64,000 bases of DNA from Paenibacillus sp. W2I17 (GTDB lineage Bacteria; Bacillota; Bacilli; Paenibacillales; Paenibacillaceae): NCBI RefSeq assembly GCF_030815985.1, contig NZ_JAUSXM010000001.1, positions 3,534,001 to 3,598,000 of the forward strand, given 5' to 3'. A program made the position numbers and the translations under genes. Below are positions 9,245-19,321 of the stretch, in pieces; the stretch's first letter is position 1; each line of letters starts with the position of its first letter. Under the pieces are notes generated by a model. The model was given only the letters and a program-made list of their open reading frames with translations. It did no database searches and was not told the origin of the DNA.

Positions 9245-10423
9245 TCAGTGATGTCCCAACTGCTCCTTGGTGAATTCATAAAAGGCAAGCGCATCTTCAC
9301 TGCTGGCAAAGCCTGCCTGAGCCATCTTTTCACTGCCGCCACCTTTGCCTTGGTAGGCTCCAAGATTGCCTTTGAAGAAAGGTCCACAAGCCCATTCAGG
9401 CGGCTGTCCGTTCTGTGCCAGAACTACTTTGGCCTCTGAGATACTGGCGAACAGTACAAGCCCCTCATGGTCTGCCGTCAGCTTGGTAGCCAGGCTCTGC
9501 ATATCCTTGAGCGATTTGTCTTCAAAGACCTGAGCAATCACCAGCCCTTGCCGAGCGGCCAGAAGTTCCTCCGCATAATAGGCATCATTGGTTGTTTTCA
9601 CTGCATTCAGCTCGGTTTGCAGCTGTTTTTGCTCCAGTTCCATTTTCTCAATACGCTCCAATAATTCGTCCTTGCTGGTCTTTAATTTAACCATGATGCT
9701 GTTGAGCACGTTTTGTGTAGCTGTGAATTCATTCAGGGCTCTTGTTCCACATTTGAAATAAATGCGGGTGCCGCCCTTCACTTTTTCGGTTTTCAACAGT
9801 TTGATGATCCCAATCTCACCTGTCGCGGACACATGAGTTCCACCGCAGGCGTTATACTCCACACCCTCGATCTCAACGATGCGAATGTCTTCCGTTACCG
9901 TAGGTTGCTTCACCAGTGGTAACTGTGCAGCCTCTTCAGCTGTAACCCAGGACGTGTTGATACGAGCGTTACGATAGATCTGCCGATTCACTTCTTGTTC
10001 AATGGCGGTCAATTGACTCGCTCCCAGTTCAGCCGCAGCCACATCAATCGTGTCATACTCCGTACCGAGATGGAAACTGAGCGTCATCGCTTCAGTCATC
10101 TTCAGCGTGATTGCCGATAACAGATGCTGTCCCGTATGCTGCTGCATATGATCGAATCTTCGATCCCAATCCAGCTCACAATGTACTTCGTTCTGCTCAG
10201 GGGCGCGTTCCAGCTTATGCCACACCTCGCCATCTTCGATGTTCACATCCAGAACAGCGATGCCGCCAATTTGTCCCAGATCACAAGGTTGTCCACCCCC
10301 ATGCGGGTAAAAAGCAGTCTCCGCCAGCGTGACATATACACCATCTTCCTTATCCACTTTGCCTGTAATTGTTGTATGCCACTCTCTTGTATAAGCTGAG
10401 TCATAATAGATTTTTTGCGTCAT
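9245..10423 (-). CDS. Alanyl-tRNA editing protein, AlaX type with DHHA1
   Basis: Free-standing hydrolase that removes wrongly attached amino acids (usually serine) from tRNA-Ala. The 392 residues cover an N-terminal part with YPHGGGQPCD (residues 38-47), the zinc motif HTGQHLL, and the second zinc motif CGGTH near residue 195. A coiled coil (about 240-290) and a C-terminal DHHA1-like domain with GKGGGSEKMAQAG follow. This is the long AlaX form. It probably has its own promoter; no operon partner is obvious. Confidence 0.93.
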   Translation of the reverse strand: MTQKIYYDSAYTREWHTTITGKVDKEDGVYVTLAETAFYPHGGGQPCDLGQIGGIAVLDVNIEDGEVWHKLERAPEQNEVHCELDWDRRFDHMQQHTGQHLLSAITLKMTEAMTLSFHLGTEYDTIDVAAAELGASQLTAIEQEVNRQIYRNARINTSWVTAEEAAQLPLVKQPTVTEDIRIVEIEGVEYNACGGTHVSATGEIGIIKLLKTEKVKGGTRIYFKCGTRALNEFTATQNVLNSIMVKLKTSKDELLERIEKMELEQKQLQTELNAVKTTNDAYYAEELLAARQGLVIAQVFEDKSLKDMQSLATKLTADHEGLVLFASISEAKVVLAQNGQPPEWACGPFFKGNLGAYQGKGGGSEKMAQAGFASSEDALAFYEFTKEQLGHH

Positions 10424-10604
10424 TGAATCATCCCGATCCCTTCTCGTTCAAATGGGTTTTCATAATCTCCAGATTACACTATCTGGAACCTTCAAGCCAA
10501 TTTATGGCATACAAAATCGCTTTCCATATCCAAAATAACGCTCTGTGAGCGAAAATACCTTTTGAACAAGAAAGAAAATTTTGCAGGTGGATGCTCGGCA
10601 TTGA

Positions 10605-10637
10605 ATAAAAAAAAGCAGAGTGAATAATCACTCTACT
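10605..10637 (-). terminator. Terminator of the siderophore uptake operon
   Basis: Minus-strand stem AGTAGAGTGA/TCACTCTGCT with a four-base loop, followed by eight T residues. It lies 46 bases beyond the ATPase gene stop. Confidence 0.85.
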
Positions 10638-10682
10638 TTCTGAAAACCATTTTAACAAACAACTTTTCATTAAACCTTATAG

Positions 10683-11435
10683 CTAATAGATCGCTATCGG
10701 TCCATACGGACCATCGATAATTTCAATTTTCGTTTCAAAAATATCTGTTAGAATTTCGGGGTCCATCACTTCATCTACGGTTCCAAAAGCGGCAATTTGT
10801 CCATCTTTCATCGCACATATTCGATCCGAATATTTGGCAGCAAAATTGATATCATGCATAACCGTCAGAATGGTTCTCCCGAATTCATTAGCAGCATATC
10901 TCAAATGCTCCATCATCCGAACAGAACGCGCAACATCCAGATTGTTCAGAGGCTCGTCCAAAAGTACATATTCCGTCTCCTGACACAAAACCATGGCGAC
11001 ATAAGCTCTTTGCCTCTGACCACCAGAAAGCTCATCTAGATATCTATTTTCCAGATCAGTTAAGTCTAGAAAATCAATATATTTAGAGATTATAGCTTCA
11101 TCCTCATCCGTTAATCTTCCCTTAGAATAAGGAAACCGTCCGAATCCAGCAAGTTGCCTAACGGTAAGCCTTGTGACAAAATGATTTTCTTGTCGTAAAA
11201 CCGTTACAATTTTAGCCAAGTCTTTTGACTTGGTTGTAGAAACATCCATATTGGCAACCTTGATCTGACCTTCGTCCAAATCCAAAAGTCTTCCGATCAT
11301 CAGAAGTGTCGTCGACTTCCCCGCACCATTGGGCCCAATTAAAGAAGTAAGACCGGCTTTGGGTATATGAATATTCAAAGGGCCTATCTCTACCTCGGCT
11401 GCATAGGTTTTTTTGACATTATTGATCTGTATCAT
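10683..11435 (-). CDS. yclP: Iron-siderophore ABC transporter ATPase
   Basis: Cytoplasmic ATPase (250 residues) that powers ferric siderophore import. Walker A GPNGAGKST lies at 34-42, the ABC signature LSGGQRQR near 136, and Walker B YVLLDEPLNNLD follows, with the switch histidine in TVMHDINFAAKYSD. The segment RLTVRQLAGFGRFPYSKGRLT is typical of the FepC/YclP group. It overlaps the upstream permease by four bases. Assignment to YclP (petrobactin-type, catecholate) is by overall resemblance; the real siderophore is not known. Confidence 0.92.
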   Translation of the reverse strand: MIQINNVKKTYAAEVEIGPLNIHIPKAGLTSLIGPNGAGKSTTLLMIGRLLDLDEGQIKVANMDVSTTKSKDLAKIVTVLRQENHFVTRLTVRQLAGFGRFPYSKGRLTDEDEAIISKYIDFLDLTDLENRYLDELSGGQRQRAYVAMVLCQETEYVLLDEPLNNLDVARSVRMMEHLRYAANEFGRTILTVMHDINFAAKYSDRICAMKDGQIAAFGTVDEVMDPEILTDIFETKIEIIDGPYGPIAIY

Positions 11436-12496
11436 AAAGAACCCTTCCTTAAAATCACAATTAAAAATGTTAGTCCGCCAACCAATTCTATAATGATGGA
11501 AACAACACCTTGGGCATTGAAAACATGATTCATAACAAAGTATGCACCGGTTAAGATCACAAACCCTATCGCAAGAGCCATTGGGAAAACATATCTGTGA
11601 TCATAGGTTTGCGCGGCCTGATAACTCAAAATCGCAACTAAAAATCCATAGAATGTAAGGGGTCCAACCAAAGCCGTCGAAATGGCCATCAAAATGGAAA
11701 CCAGGACCAGCGTATAAATCACACTACTTTGATGTTTAGTTCCCAAGGAAGTTGAGACATCCTTACCAAGCGACAGTACATTTAACCTCTTGGCATTAGC
11801 AAGTAGCAGGATTGCTGCAATGATGACGATAGGAATCGCAATCGGGAAATAGGCAGAATCCGCATTATTCACGGAAGCAAACATTCTTGCCTGCAAAATA
11901 TCAAACTCGGACGGTGCAAGAAGTCTTCTCATAAACGAGGATACAGACCTCAGCCCGGTCCCAATGATAATACCGACCAGAAGCAGAAGTTGTAAATTAC
12001 CGTATTTTCCGGAAAGCAGCCATCCATAAAGGATTAAACACATGATGACCATTGCAGCAACTTGATATAAGAAGGAATCAACACCGCTAAAATTCACAAA
12101 TACCGTAGCACCAAGGAAAAATATAGTACTCGTATGAATGGTTGAATAAATAGCATCAAAACCTAAAAGAGACGGAGTTATAATTCTGTTATTCGTAATC
12201 GATTGAAAAGCAACCGTGGATAAACTTTGGCAAATTGCAGCGATCAGCATTGAAACCAGAGCAACTACCCTTCTTGTAACAACAGGTATGAAAGAAGGCG
12301 AAGACACAGGAACCGGATTGTTATAAATCAGTAGCCCAACTGATGCAAAAACGCCCAGAACAATTAATGTTATAAGCAAAATCCAATAACGCTTTTCTTC
12401 TTTCTTGGTACGGAAGGCTCTAGCTGATCTTTTTTTAGGACGACGGCTAGAATCGATTTCGATATTCAGTGGATTTCTACTTGCTAAGTCGCTCAT
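11432..12496 (-). CDS. yclO: Iron-siderophore ABC permease, YclO-like
   Basis: Membrane permease of the FecCD family (354 residues, about nine to ten helices after a basic cytoplasmic N-terminus of about 35 residues). Family landmarks are SLSTVAFQSITNNRIITPSLLGFDA near residues 110-135, the coupling segment LGKDVSTSLGTKH near 242, and GPLTFYGFLVAIL. It would pair with the next permease as a heterodimer. It overlaps both neighbours by four bases (ATGA), so the three are translationally coupled. Confidence 0.9.
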   Translation of the reverse strand: MSDLASRNPLNIEIDSSRRPKKRSARAFRTKKEEKRYWILLITLIVLGVFASVGLLIYNNPVPVSSPSFIPVVTRRVVALVSMLIAAICQSLSTVAFQSITNNRIITPSLLGFDAIYSTIHTSTIFFLGATVFVNFSGVDSFLYQVAAMVIMCLILYGWLLSGKYGNLQLLLLVGIIIGTGLRSVSSFMRRLLAPSEFDILQARMFASVNNADSAYFPIAIPIVIIAAILLLANAKRLNVLSLGKDVSTSLGTKHQSSVIYTLVLVSILMAISTALVGPLTFYGFLVAILSYQAAQTYDHRYVFPMALAIGFVILTGAYFVMNHVFNAQGVVSIIIELVGGLTFLIVILRKGSL

Positions 12497-13518
12497 CTTA
12501 CCCTCCTTGTTGACCGCCTTTGTCTTAACAAAATGACAATGAATACGACGGCTCCCACTGTTCCAAGGATCATCGAGACAGGTATTTCAAAAGGCATGAT
12601 AATGACTCGAGACAGGATATCACACACAATGATGCTGCCCATCCCTAATAAGCACACCCATGGCAGATTGCTCCTGAGATCGTCACCTCTGAACATGGAA
12701 ACGATATTGGGGACAATTAACCCAAGAAAAGGCAGGTTCCCAATGACAGCTGCAACAATTCCAACGGCTAGTGAAATAAGCGCAGTCCCCAAAAGAATGA
12801 TCCTGTCATAATTTACGCCAAGACTGGTAGCCACATCTTCCCCTAGTCCGGCTAAAGTCAACCGATCAGCAAAAATAAATATAAGAATAGTCACCAATAC
12901 AATGAGCCATAGATATTCATACCTGCCAATTTGCACAGATGAAAAGGAGCCTGCAAACCAGCTTTCGATATTTTGAGTCATTTGGAATACAAGCCCAACG
13001 AAAGTTGAAAATGCAGAAATGACTGCTCCAAGCATCATCCCAATAATGGGGACAACTAAAGACGAGCGGAGTTTAACTTTCTTTAGAAACATAAAAAAAA
13101 TCATCGTTCCTATAAAAGAAAAAATGATTGCGCCGGTCATTCTTAGTGTTAAACTCGGGGCAGGAAAGACCAGATAAATAAACATGATCCCCAGTCCTGA
13201 CCATTCCATTGTTCCGGTTGTGGTAGGTTCCACCAAGCGATTCTGTGTAATAAGCTGCATAACCAGTCCTGCCATTGCCATGGCGGCACCGGTAAGCATT
13301 AATGCAACAGTTCTTGGGACACGAGTAATGAAGAACATCTCCATTCCATCCGCTTGTCCTCGTATGTCATAGACTCCAATAAGCAGTGATGTAATGCCTA
13401 AAATAATAGTGGCTATAATCGCAATGATAAAAGGTATGGTCCATAGCTTTTTGGGATTATGACGCTGGGGTTGAGAATTCTCAACCCCAGCTAATTTTGG
13501 TATTAAATTTTTCTGCAC
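12493..13518 (-). CDS. yclN: Iron-siderophore ABC permease, YclN-like
   Basis: FecCD-family permease (341 residues). The motif MAMAGLVMQLITQNRLVEPTTTGTMEW, with PTTTGTM where other members have PxxLG, closely follows YclN and FatD relatives. The cytoplasmic loop LAGLGEDVATSLGVNYDR contacts the ATPase, and GNLPFLGLIVPNIV follows. It starts 16 bases after the binding-protein stop and overlaps the second permease by four bases. Confidence 0.9.
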   Translation of the reverse strand: MQKNLIPKLAGVENSQPQRHNPKKLWTIPFIIAIIATIILGITSLLIGVYDIRGQADGMEMFFITRVPRTVALMLTGAAMAMAGLVMQLITQNRLVEPTTTGTMEWSGLGIMFIYLVFPAPSLTLRMTGAIIFSFIGTMIFFMFLKKVKLRSSLVVPIIGMMLGAVISAFSTFVGLVFQMTQNIESWFAGSFSSVQIGRYEYLWLIVLVTILIFIFADRLTLAGLGEDVATSLGVNYDRIILLGTALISLAVGIVAAVIGNLPFLGLIVPNIVSMFRGDDLRSNLPWVCLLGMGSIIVCDILSRVIIMPFEIPVSMILGTVGAVVFIVILLRQRRSTRRVR

Positions 13519-13534
13519 TGCAGCATACTCCTTT

Positions 13535-14572
13535 TTACTGTTTAGCTAATGCTTTCGTAAGGTTGTTAATCAACTCCAAGAAAGTTTCGATAGATTCATT
13601 GGTGTACGTGTCGTTTGGAGCATAAACGATTTGTTTTTGAGTAATAGCAGTGGTGTTTTGCAGAGCAGGTGAGTTATCAATAACGTCCTGAGCCGGAACG
13701 GCACCTTCTTCAGCAGATACAGCTGCATCCCGATCCAGTACGAAAATCCAATCAGGATTGCTTTGCGCGATCGCTTCAACAGAAATATCATCCCCTTGAT
13801 GATCAGAAGAAGATTTGTCCACTTCTAGTGCCGGAACCCAGCCGAAAATATCATACAACGGTCCCCACACACGTCCAGTAAGAGGAGCCGAGAAACCGAT
13901 GTTTCCACCAGAAACGACAACACTCATAATTTTATCTTCACCATTATAAGCAGCCTTAGCTTCTTCAATAGCTTTATCAAAATCAGCAATCAGTTGGGCA
14001 GCTTCTTCTTGCTTCTCGAAAACTTTTCCCAAATTGGTTGTTGCATCTTTAAGTCCATTAACAAAGTTTTCTCCAGGTGATGCTGTTTCTTCAAGCTCAA
14101 TATTAAGGTCGATCACTGCTGCATTAGGTACTAATTTTTTGATGTCTTCATAGTAGCCAGCAAATCGTTGACCAACAATGACAAGGTCAGGCTGTATTGA
14201 TGCCAAAAGTTCAAGATTTGGTTCGCGGTGATTCCCAATATTTTGTACCGATTCATCCGCCACATATGGTGAATCCGCAGGCATTACATCCTTCGGCGCT
14301 GCTGCTAATTTGACGCCCCAAGTGGACAGAGTCTCAAATGTTCTGTTATCCAGAGCAACGACCTTCGTTGGATTTATAGGCACAGTTACCGTTCCATGAG
14401 CATCCGTAATTTCAACAGTTGTGGCTGTAGCTGTAGTAGCAGCATCGGAAGTTTTAGCCTCTGTATTAGCAGTATCCGTCGTAGCAGGTTCATTACTTGA
14501 ACAAGCTGCCAATACTAAAGTTAAAGCTGCAACCATGATAAACATTAATTTTGAAGAAATAGACTTTCTCAT
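13535..14572 (-). CDS. yclQ: Siderophore-binding lipoprotein, YclQ/FatB-like
   Basis: Extracellular lipoprotein (345 residues) that captures ferric siderophore for the transporter. The signal peptide ends in the lipobox LAAC with Cys24, followed by a threonine/alanine-rich linker (about 30-55). The binding fold begins ITDAHGTVTVP and includes VVALDNRTFETLSTWGVKL, the FatB/CeuE/YclQ signature. It is the first gene of the operon here, whereas Bacillus has it last. GGGGGAT precedes the ATG, and a Fur box lies about 150 bases upstream. Confidence 0.93.
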   Translation of the reverse strand: MRKSISSKLMFIMVAALTLVLAACSSNEPATTDTANTEAKTSDAATTATATTVEITDAHGTVTVPINPTKVVALDNRTFETLSTWGVKLAAAPKDVMPADSPYVADESVQNIGNHREPNLELLASIQPDLVIVGQRFAGYYEDIKKLVPNAAVIDLNIELEETASPGENFVNGLKDATTNLGKVFEKQEEAAQLIADFDKAIEEAKAAYNGEDKIMSVVVSGGNIGFSAPLTGRVWGPLYDIFGWVPALEVDKSSSDHQGDDISVEAIAQSNPDWIFVLDRDAAVSAEEGAVPAQDVIDNSPALQNTTAITQKQIVYAPNDTYTNESIETFLELINNLTKALAKQ

Positions 14573-14724
14573 TTAATTTATATCCCCCTAGATTTAGAAA
14601 ATTTGGATTCCAACGCAGCGTACTGTGTTGGATAAACTCAGTATCATATACCTCCTCCGACGTAAATTTTAGAGAATAATCTTAACCCCTTTTCACTGTA
14701 GTGCTGAGTAACAAAATAACAAAT

Positions 14725-14743
14725 GATAGTGATTATCAATATC
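14725..14743. promoter_or_regulatory. Fur box of the siderophore uptake operon
   Basis: The 19 bases GATAGTGATTATCAATATC match the classical Fur consensus at 16 of 19 positions. On the minus strand TTGATA (14745-14740) is a possible -35 with TGTTAT (14721-14716) 18 bases on, so Fur-Fe would cover the promoter and repress the operon under iron sufficiency. The rest of 14573-14871 is AT-rich leader with no gene. Confidence 0.85.
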
Positions 14744-14871
14744 AATAGATTATATTATAACAAGTTAGAAGGCATTTTCAACAACCTAGTTGTTTTAATT
14801 CAGCGAAATTATGAAACAAATATTCCATTGTATGTATTTATATGCATAAAAATCGACATTTCAATACAAGA

Positions 14872-14898
14872 AAGAAGCATCACTGTGTGATACTTCTT
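14872..14898. terminator. Terminator of the gldA-dhaK operon
   Basis: Stem AAGAAGCATCAC / GTGATACTTCTT (one mismatch) with a three-base loop, 66 bases beyond the kinase stop on the minus strand. T-rich sequence follows on both strands, so it may act in either direction. Confidence 0.6.
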
Positions 14899-14964
14899 TT
14901 GCGGTAAGAACACTTTATACATTTATATTTCTCATCGAAATGATCTAATTTTTCACTAACATTC

Positions 14965-16734
14965 TTATTTCATAGACTCAGATAATTCTGTGAAAATAAC
15001 ACCCAGCGCATACGCGCCAGCATCCGGGTAGCCCAGACTACGATCGCCGACGGCGCCTGCACGTCCCATACGTGCCACGATGTCTTCGGTTTTCTTCGCA
15101 CCTTCAACGGCTGCTGCGGCACCTTTGGCAAATGCTGTTTTGAAGTCATCGCCAGACTTCGCGCTTTGTGTCCAGGAATCGGCACACGGCACGAGTGCAT
15201 CAATCAAGGTCTTGTCGCCTACCACGGCGCCACGTCCGAAGGAACGTTCTCCTGTGGACTGAATCCCTTGCACGGCTGCATGGATCATCTCAGCAAATTC
15301 AGCAACGTTTAATTGCTGTTTATCCCCTACTGCTTTGCCAGCCGCACGGAATGCCGAACCCCAGATCGGGCCGGATGCGCCGCCACAATATTCCATGATG
15401 ACTAAGGAACATGCATCAAGGAATGATCCGATGTCTTTTTTATCTTCGTTAATGATGTGATTCCATTCGCGTTTCAACTGGCGGAAGCCTTTTGCCACAC
15501 TCATACCGAAATCGCCATCACCGGCATGGGAATCCAGTTCACAGAACGGTACTTCATTTTTGATGATGATCTCACCCATTTTATCGATCAGATAGACGAC
15601 ATTGTCCAGTGAAAATTGATTGCCTTCGATGACCGCAGCTGATGCATCCGTCTCCACTTCGTAAGATACGGGAGCATCTTCACCCACAACAGCTTCCAGC
15701 GCTTCGGAATACGCCACTTGTGCTGCTGGAGGGCCGGATACTTTAAATGCAGGTGTATCACTTTCCTTGAACAACAGCGTTTTTAGTTCCTCATCCAGTC
15801 TCAGGATCGTAACCGATGCACCCGCCATATCGATACTTGTCATGTAGTTGCCTACAAACGTAGTAGCTACATTGAGGCCTGAACGCTGTGACAGCTCACG
15901 CTGAACCGAATTGTTGAGCAGGTACAGTTCTTGCAGTGGCGTTGCACCAAAACCATTCACGAGCACCGCAATCTCAGCGGATGTATCCTTATCCAACTTC
16001 ATGTCTGCGAGCAATGCTTCGACCATACGTCCTGCCAATTCATCAGCCGATACGATTTTCTCCCGGCGAATCCCTGGCTCACCATGAATCCCTACACCGA
16101 ATTCCATCTCATCTTCAGCAATTTCGAATGTAGGCGTGCCTTTGGCGGGTACGGTACAGGATGTGAATCCAAAACCAATACTGCGCACGTTCTGAGCTGC
16201 TTTCTCGGCAACGGATTTCACATCTGCCAGACTGCGGCCTTCTTCTGCTGCTGCTCCGGCAATCTTGTGAACCAGTACAGTTCCGGCAACGCCGCGACGT
16301 CCAACGGTATACAAGCTGTCTTGTACAGCGATGTCATCCTCAACACGTACATACTGTACGTCGATGCCATCTTCTTCAGCCAGATGCGCTGCATTCTTGA
16401 AATTCATCATGTCGCCGCTGTAGTTCTTGATGATCAAGAGTGTACCCTTGTTGCTGGCTGTTGCCTTGATCGCTTGATACACCTGGATTTGGGAAGGAGA
16501 TGCGAATACATCTCCACACACCGCTGCATCCAGCATGCCTTTACCCACATAACCAGCGTGAGCCGGTTCATGTCCGCTGCCGCCACCACTGATTAGGCTG
16601 ACTTTATCGGCCTGAATCTCTCTGCGTTTGATGACTTTATATTTTTTCAGAAATTCAAGCTCCGGGTGTGCAAGCGCAATCCCGTTGCACATTTCCATAA
16701 CAACATGTTCGGCCTGGTTAATAATTTTCTTCAT
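14965..16734 (-). CDS. dhaK: Dihydroxyacetone kinase, fused DhaK-DhaL
   Basis: Cytoplasmic kinase that converts dihydroxyacetone to dihydroxyacetone phosphate. The N-terminal DhaK part (about 1-330) has SGGGSGHEPAHAGYVG, NYSGDMMNF and the substrate-binding histidine in GVGIHGEPG. The C-terminal DhaL part (about 380-589) has the nucleotide and magnesium motif DSHAGDGDFGMSVAKG. Both domains in one chain mark the ATP-dependent type, not the PTS-dependent type; no DhaM gene is near. Its ATG overlaps the gldA stop (TAATG), so glycerol oxidation and phosphorylation of the product are coupled. Confidence 0.95.
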   Translation of the reverse strand: MKKIINQAEHVVMEMCNGIALAHPELEFLKKYKVIKRREIQADKVSLISGGGSGHEPAHAGYVGKGMLDAAVCGDVFASPSQIQVYQAIKATASNKGTLLIIKNYSGDMMNFKNAAHLAEEDGIDVQYVRVEDDIAVQDSLYTVGRRGVAGTVLVHKIAGAAAEEGRSLADVKSVAEKAAQNVRSIGFGFTSCTVPAKGTPTFEIAEDEMEFGVGIHGEPGIRREKIVSADELAGRMVEALLADMKLDKDTSAEIAVLVNGFGATPLQELYLLNNSVQRELSQRSGLNVATTFVGNYMTSIDMAGASVTILRLDEELKTLLFKESDTPAFKVSGPPAAQVAYSEALEAVVGEDAPVSYEVETDASAAVIEGNQFSLDNVVYLIDKMGEIIIKNEVPFCELDSHAGDGDFGMSVAKGFRQLKREWNHIINEDKKDIGSFLDACSLVIMEYCGGASGPIWGSAFRAAGKAVGDKQQLNVAEFAEMIHAAVQGIQSTGERSFGRGAVVGDKTLIDALVPCADSWTQSAKSGDDFKTAFAKGAAAAVEGAKKTEDIVARMGRAGAVGDRSLGYPDAGAYALGVIFTELSESMK

Positions 16735-17876
16735 TATTTTACCTCCCGGCGAGCTGCTTTGTACTCACGACCCATACGGTCAGCCGCTGCAATGGCAGCA
16801 GCCACTTCAGGAACAGTGATTGGGAACGGCATAGCGTGAATGGATTCTTCCGGAATACAAGCGATCTCTGCCACTTTCAACAACTCTTCCTGACTAATCG
16901 TGTCTACACCGATATCCGCCAAGCTGATCGGCAGTCCCACTTCAAGACAGAAGTCCATGACTTCATGCAGCTCTTCGGTTGGTGCATTTTCGAGTACAAG
17001 TTGTGCAATCGTACCGAATGATACTTTTTCACCGTGGAAGAAATGATGTGTGCCTTCCAGAACAGTCAAACCGTTGTGAATCGCATGTGCTGCGGCCAGA
17101 CCGCCACTTTCGAATCCAAGACCTGACAACAGAATGTTGGTCTCAACGATGTTTTCCAGGGCTTGTGTCACGACGTTACTGTCACTTGCTACTTTTGCTT
17201 TTGCACCATCAGTCAGCAGCATTTCATAACACAGTTTTGCCAGTGCAAGTGCCGCATTGGTACCTACTGCAGATGGTGTGTATCCTTCGCGGGAACCCAT
17301 TGGCAGACTTGCGTTTACACGGGAATAGGATTTCGCTGTTGCTCTTGCTTCGAAGTATGTAGAGAGCGCATCTCCCATACCGGATACGAGGAAACGGGTT
17401 GGTGCATTGGCAATGACTGTTGTATCAACGAGAACCACACTTGGGCTTTGTTTGAAGTAAGCATAGTCATCAAAAGAACCATCCGGTGTGTACAATACAG
17501 CGGAGTGACTTGTCGGTGCGTCTGTTGCCGCAATCGTAGGGCAGATAATCAGTGCTTCGCCTTCAGCTACACATTTCGCAGCATCGATCGCTTTACCGCC
17601 ACCAAGACCGATGGTAGAGTCACATCCTTTTTCCTTTGCGATCGCTTGCAGACGAGCAACTTCCTCACGGGAACATTCACCTTTAAAACCGCTTTCAACA
17701 AACGTAATATTAAATTTCTCCGCTGTTGCATCAAGCTTTGCTTTGACACGCTGTACATCATCCGGATGTGCAATCAGCAAGGCAGATTCTCCAAAAGATT
17801 TAACAAAGTACCCCAGGTTCAACAACTCGTCTTCGCCTTGTACATATTTGGTTGGGCTGATAAATGCTTTTCTCAT
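16734..17876 (-). CDS. gldA: Glycerol dehydrogenase
   Basis: NAD-dependent, zinc-containing dehydrogenase that oxidises glycerol to dihydroxyacetone (380 residues, usual 365-380). The nucleotide motif GLGGGKAIDAAK is near 92-103 and ICPTIAATDAPTS near 120. Zinc ligands lie in GMGDALSTYFEAR, in AAAHAIHNGL and in HHFFHGEKVSFG. AGGAGG stands 11 bases before the ATG. It is the first gene of a two-gene operon with the dihydroxyacetone kinase and diverges from a PocR-AraC regulator that probably controls it. Confidence 0.95.
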   Translation of the reverse strand: MRKAFISPTKYVQGEDELLNLGYFVKSFGESALLIAHPDDVQRVKAKLDATAEKFNITFVESGFKGECSREEVARLQAIAKEKGCDSTIGLGGGKAIDAAKCVAEGEALIICPTIAATDAPTSHSAVLYTPDGSFDDYAYFKQSPSVVLVDTTVIANAPTRFLVSGMGDALSTYFEARATAKSYSRVNASLPMGSREGYTPSAVGTNAALALAKLCYEMLLTDGAKAKVASDSNVVTQALENIVETNILLSGLGFESGGLAAAHAIHNGLTVLEGTHHFFHGEKVSFGTIAQLVLENAPTEELHEVMDFCLEVGLPISLADIGVDTISQEELLKVAEIACIPEESIHAMPFPITVPEVAAAIAAADRMGREYKAARREVK

Positions 17877-18181
17877 AATATTATATGCCTCCTAAGGATA
17901 TGAAATAGTGTAGTGATTACATCAAATTTTAATTTCTTACAATTGACCTTAATATAACGCATGAGCAGCAGGTTTACAGTGGACTTTGATAACAAATTAT
18001 TATAATTTACAATCGTAATTTTTTGCTTTTTGGCACAATCATGGTATCTTATTGTCATGAGATGGTTGAATTTTGACCTCCCATTAAACATTACCCGTCA
18101 TCAATACATCTTAATATGTACAACTTGCTAACTTTTAACGGCCTAAATTATGAATCAGGTTAGCCTATGGAGGTTGCCCCA
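17877..18181. promoter_or_regulatory. Divergent control region of gldA and its regulator
   Basis: AT-rich interval of 305 bases between the oppositely oriented gldA and AraC-type genes. It must hold both promoters and any regulator sites. I see several A/T runs around 17990-18060 but no convincing palindrome, catabolite box or riboswitch. Confidence 0.5.
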
Positions 18182-19216
18182 ATGATCAAAGAATATCTGC
18201 ATATCAATAAAATTCTCGACCTTAATAAATGGAAGCGTCTACAAGATTCTCTCGCAACAGTAACCAAACTGGCGATCCTCACCGTTGATTATAAAGGCAT
18301 TCCCGTAACCAGTCACAGCAGCTGTCAGGCTTTCTGCCAGAATGTCCGTAAAGACCCCGAGCTGCTCCCTTACTGCCAAAAATGTGATTCACGCGGTGGT
18401 CTGGAAGCGGTCCGGTTGAATGAACCTTATGTGTATTTATGCCATTTCAATATTATTGATATCGCGATTCCAATCACGATTGATGGCAAATATATCGGCG
18501 CCGTCATGGCAGGACAAGTGAAACTCGCCGATCCGGAAAAGGGTAGCGACTTGGAGCAAATTGTCACGTCCAAAAACGTACCCATGCATGCAGCCAAGCT
18601 GGAGGAATTAAAGGATGATTACGCCCAGCTACCTGTGATGACCTATGAAGAGATTGTGAAAATCTCCAACATGTTATCCCTGCTCTGCAACTACATTGTG
18701 GAAGAAGCACTCAACAAAAATCTGTTAGTTGAAATGTTCGAGAAAGCTTCAGGCAATCAGGAGACTCTAAACCTCTCCACCATTCTGCCGGGTTACTCCA
18801 TTCGTAATATCGAGTCGATCAAAAAAGAGATGACCAATGCGATAGCGGATGCTTATCTGAAGAACAGCCCAAGTGACACGGAAAGCTCCAGTCCGGTACT
18901 TCAGCCTGCTTTTGAATACATTCACAGTCACAAGAGTGAGCAGGTTTCGCTCAAACAAATGGCCGATCTATGCCACCTAAGTCCGAGTTATTTCAGCAGG
19001 CTTTTTGCCAAGGAAACCGGTGAGAACTTCACAACCTACCTGGCAAAACTCAAGATTAAGTGGGCCAAGCAATTGCTTGAGGTCACCGACATGCCTGTCT
19101 CACAGATCAGTGATGAGCTGGGGTTTAATGAATCGGGATATTTTATCAAAATATTCAAAAAGTTCGAGGAAATTACGCCTGCTCTCTATCGCAAATACCT
19201 CCAGGAGAAAATGTAG
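18182..19216 (+). CDS. AraC-family regulator with PocR sensor domain
   Basis: Transcription regulator of 344 residues. The N-terminal PocR domain (about 10-180) carries the family cysteines (CQAFCQ, YCQKCD and a later YLCHF) and DIAIPITIDGKYIGAVMAGQV. PocR domains bind small hydroxylated compounds such as diols or glycerol. The C-terminal double helix-turn-helix (about 240-344) has LKQMADLCHLSPSYFSRLF and ends ELGFNESGYFIKIFKK. An ATG at 18167 overlaps GGAGG, which is well placed for the ATG at 18182, so the latter is chosen. It probably activates the divergent gldA-dhaK operon. Confidence 0.92.
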   Translation: MIKEYLHINKILDLNKWKRLQDSLATVTKLAILTVDYKGIPVTSHSSCQAFCQNVRKDPELLPYCQKCDSRGGLEAVRLNEPYVYLCHFNIIDIAIPITIDGKYIGAVMAGQVKLADPEKGSDLEQIVTSKNVPMHAAKLEELKDDYAQLPVMTYEEIVKISNMLSLLCNYIVEEALNKNLLVEMFEKASGNQETLNLSTILPGYSIRNIESIKKEMTNAIADAYLKNSPSDTESSSPVLQPAFEYIHSHKSEQVSLKQMADLCHLSPSYFSRLFAKETGENFTTYLAKLKIKWAKQLLEVTDMPVSQISDELGFNESGYFIKIFKKFEEITPALYRKYLQEKM

Positions 19217-19321
19217 ATTCACTGATACTTTTTTCGTATCAAAGATGAGGTTAAAAGATATTTCACCTATTAATCTGCCATTGTTACAATGGAGTCCAGA
19301 TGACTTAGGGGGGCGACATGA

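Noticed and set aside
15931..17903. Open plus-strand frames of 221 and 246 codons
   Set aside because: They are antisense to dhaK and gldA, which have full family signatures; the frames have no ribosome site or known motif.
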